Shown here: piece by piece, positions 63,114 through 64,000 of the stretch
Layout of the letters: each line of letters opens with the position of its first letter
How positions within the stretch are numbered: position 1 is the first letter of the stretch
Translations under genes and position numbers: made by a program
DNA from: Chitinophagaceae bacterium
Lineage (GTDB): Bacteria > Bacteroidota > Bacteroidia > Chitinophagales > Chitinophagaceae
Direction: 5' to 3'
NCBI GenBank assembly: GCA_020403425.1
Contig: JADBXR010000017.1
Location: forward strand, 62,001 to 126,000
DNA length: 64,000 bases
The notes under the pieces: generated by a model
The model's database searches: none
The model's input: the letters and a program-made list of their open reading frames with translations, nothing else
Told to the model about the DNA's origin: nothing

Positions 63114-63626
63114 TCAATAAAGTTCCAGCCGCCAGCTGAAGCCTGTTTCTGTTTCTCCTGATCGGATGAAACCGTTTTTCTGGAGGATGGTATAAGAAGC
63201 GATATTGGTTTTGTCCGTACCCGCCACGATGGCTTTTACAGAAGGTTGTTGTTTGGCCCATTGTATGATACCTCCAACGGCTTCCGTCATATAACCCTTG
63301 CCCTGCTCGGCCGCGTAAGTGCCGTAACCGATCTCGATCTCGCCATTTTCATTGGGTTCATCAACAATACAGAGATCAGCGACCATCCGATTGGCCGAAC
63401 GAAGTATGATGGTCCAGAGCGTGCTGAACAGGTAATTCTTTTCCGGGTTGGCCGTATTCGGAAGGAAAACCTGTTCGATCGCTTCTTTCAGTTCAGGAGC
63501 GATCACCAGGTCTATGTGCGCCAGCTGCAGGTCATCCTCCAGTGAATGATCGGCAAGCAGGTATTTCTGCAACCGATCATGGGTCAGTGGGATCAGGCGG
63601 AGTCTTTCGGTCTGGATCATGGACAT
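63114..63626 (-). CDS. GNAT family acetyltransferase, 170 aa
   Basis: RimJ/RimL-like acetyltransferase. TERLRLIPLT at the start, IEIGYGTYAAEQGKGYMTEA near residue 95 with the acetyl-CoA loop QGKGY, and YTILQKNGFIRSGE near 150. Acetylates an unknown amine, possibly a protein N-terminus. Convergent with the hydrolase gene. Confidence 0.9.
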   Translation of the reverse strand: MSMIQTERLRLIPLTHDRLQKYLLADHSLEDDLQLAHIDLVIAPELKEAIEQVFLPNTANPEKNYLFSTLWTIILRSANRMVADLCIVDEPNENGEIEIGYGTYAAEQGKGYMTEAVGGIIQWAKQQPSVKAIVAGTDKTNIASYTILQKNGFIRSGETETGFSWRLELY

Positions 63627-63749
63627 ACAATGTGTTAATCAAATATAAGGTTGTTTAGGAAAGGGTTTGCTGAGATAGCAACGAAGAAAAAGAGATAAGA
63701 AGAGGACAGTCTTCTTTCACTTCTTTTCTCCGTTGTTCTCTTAGCAAAA

Positions 63750-63773
63750 AACCGCAGCTGAAAGGCTGCGGTT
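63750..63773 (-). terminator. Terminator after the transketolase gene
   Basis: AACCGCAGC / GCTGCGGTT with a 6-base loop; on the minus strand followed by a T run. Lies 28 bases after the transketolase stop. Confidence 0.85.
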
Positions 63774-63800
63774 CCTATACAATAACTATGTTGATACTGT

Positions 63801-64000
63801 TTATTTTTTCCGTGACATCGCCTTTTCGGCAGCAGCTACGATAAATGGAGTGTCCAGTCCGTACTTGGTCAGTAGTTCGTTGGGTTTACCACTTTCGCCG
63901 AAAGTGTCGTTGGTGCCGATGTATTCGATGGGCACCGGAATGTGTCGGGCTGCAACCTGTGCCACTGCATCGCCCATACCGCCGATCACATTGTGCTCTT
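63801..64000 (-). CDS. Transketolase C-terminal end (partial)
   Basis: The frame reads EHNVIGGMGDAVAQVAA, then IEYIGTNDTFGESGKPNELL and a Lys-rich end. This is the C-terminal domain of transketolase (or the C-terminal subunit of a split transketolase, as is common in Bacteroidota). The open frame runs off the right edge, so the start and the thiamine-diphosphate domain are outside the window. The GTG at 63989 is not the real start. Confidence 0.88.
   Translation of the reverse strand, partial: EHNVIGGMGDAVAQVAARHIPVPIEYIGTNDTFGESGKPNELLTKYGLDTPFIVAAAEKAMSRKK

Overview
The window looks like a chromosome segment of a Bacteroidota bacterium, most likely in or near the Chitinophagaceae. The gene content supports this: a DUF4834 protein, a long amidophosphoribosyltransferase paralogue, a SurA-like isomerase next to infB, and a T9SS-tail-like protein. 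Promoters of the Bacteroidota type (TTTG, about 20 bases, TAnnTTTG) are visible, for example before rimP and before a marR gene. Genus-level placement is not possible from what I can see.

Bases 1 to about 18,050 are visibly AT-rich and accessory. The first 10.3 kb is one tightly packed plus-strand operon. It encodes a SNF2-type helicase (5' end outside the window), an Eco57I-like adenine methylase, an SMC/RecF-like ATPase, a DUF4062-APAZ protein and a short Argonaute. The last two overlap by 4 bases and resemble a SPARTA-type short-Argonaute system with DUF4062 in place of the usual TIR effector. From 10.7 to 18.0 kb lies a mobilisation module: XRE regulator, two orphan genes, relaxase, MobC, small proteins, ParA-like ATPase, RepA-like ATPase, a helix-turn-helix protein and an orphan 375-residue protein. 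It ends at the 3' side of a tRNA gene (anticodon CAT) that is followed by a truncated tRNA copy. No integrase is present, so the other end of the element is probably left of the window.

From 18.4 kb onward the DNA is richer in GC and mostly housekeeping: HAD hydrolase, DUF4834, rimP-nusA-infB, a SurA-like isomerase, then a MarR-controlled cluster (pirin, YceI, DoxX-like, pirin, FMN reductase) with palindromic candidate operators. Next come a PurF-like enzyme, a FabH-like synthase, mannose-1-phosphate guanylyltransferase, a KdsD-like isomerase and RecQ.

A second accessory patch at 38.1-43.8 kb holds a REP-associated transposase framed by REP hairpins and a type III restriction-modification system with a divergent XRE regulator. 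The rest is metabolic and envelope genes: DUF3089 lipoprotein, 2OG-Fe(II) oxygenase, chromate transporter, orphan ParA, esterase, a four-gene acyl-CoA operon (two SDRs, acyl-CoA dehydrogenase, phosphotransferase), an RND efflux pair, pdxH, an M1 peptidase, an AraC-Ogt fusion, an alpha/beta hydrolase, a GNAT acetyltransferase and the C-terminal end of a transketolase at the right edge.

All family assignments come from reading motifs by eye; no database search was run.
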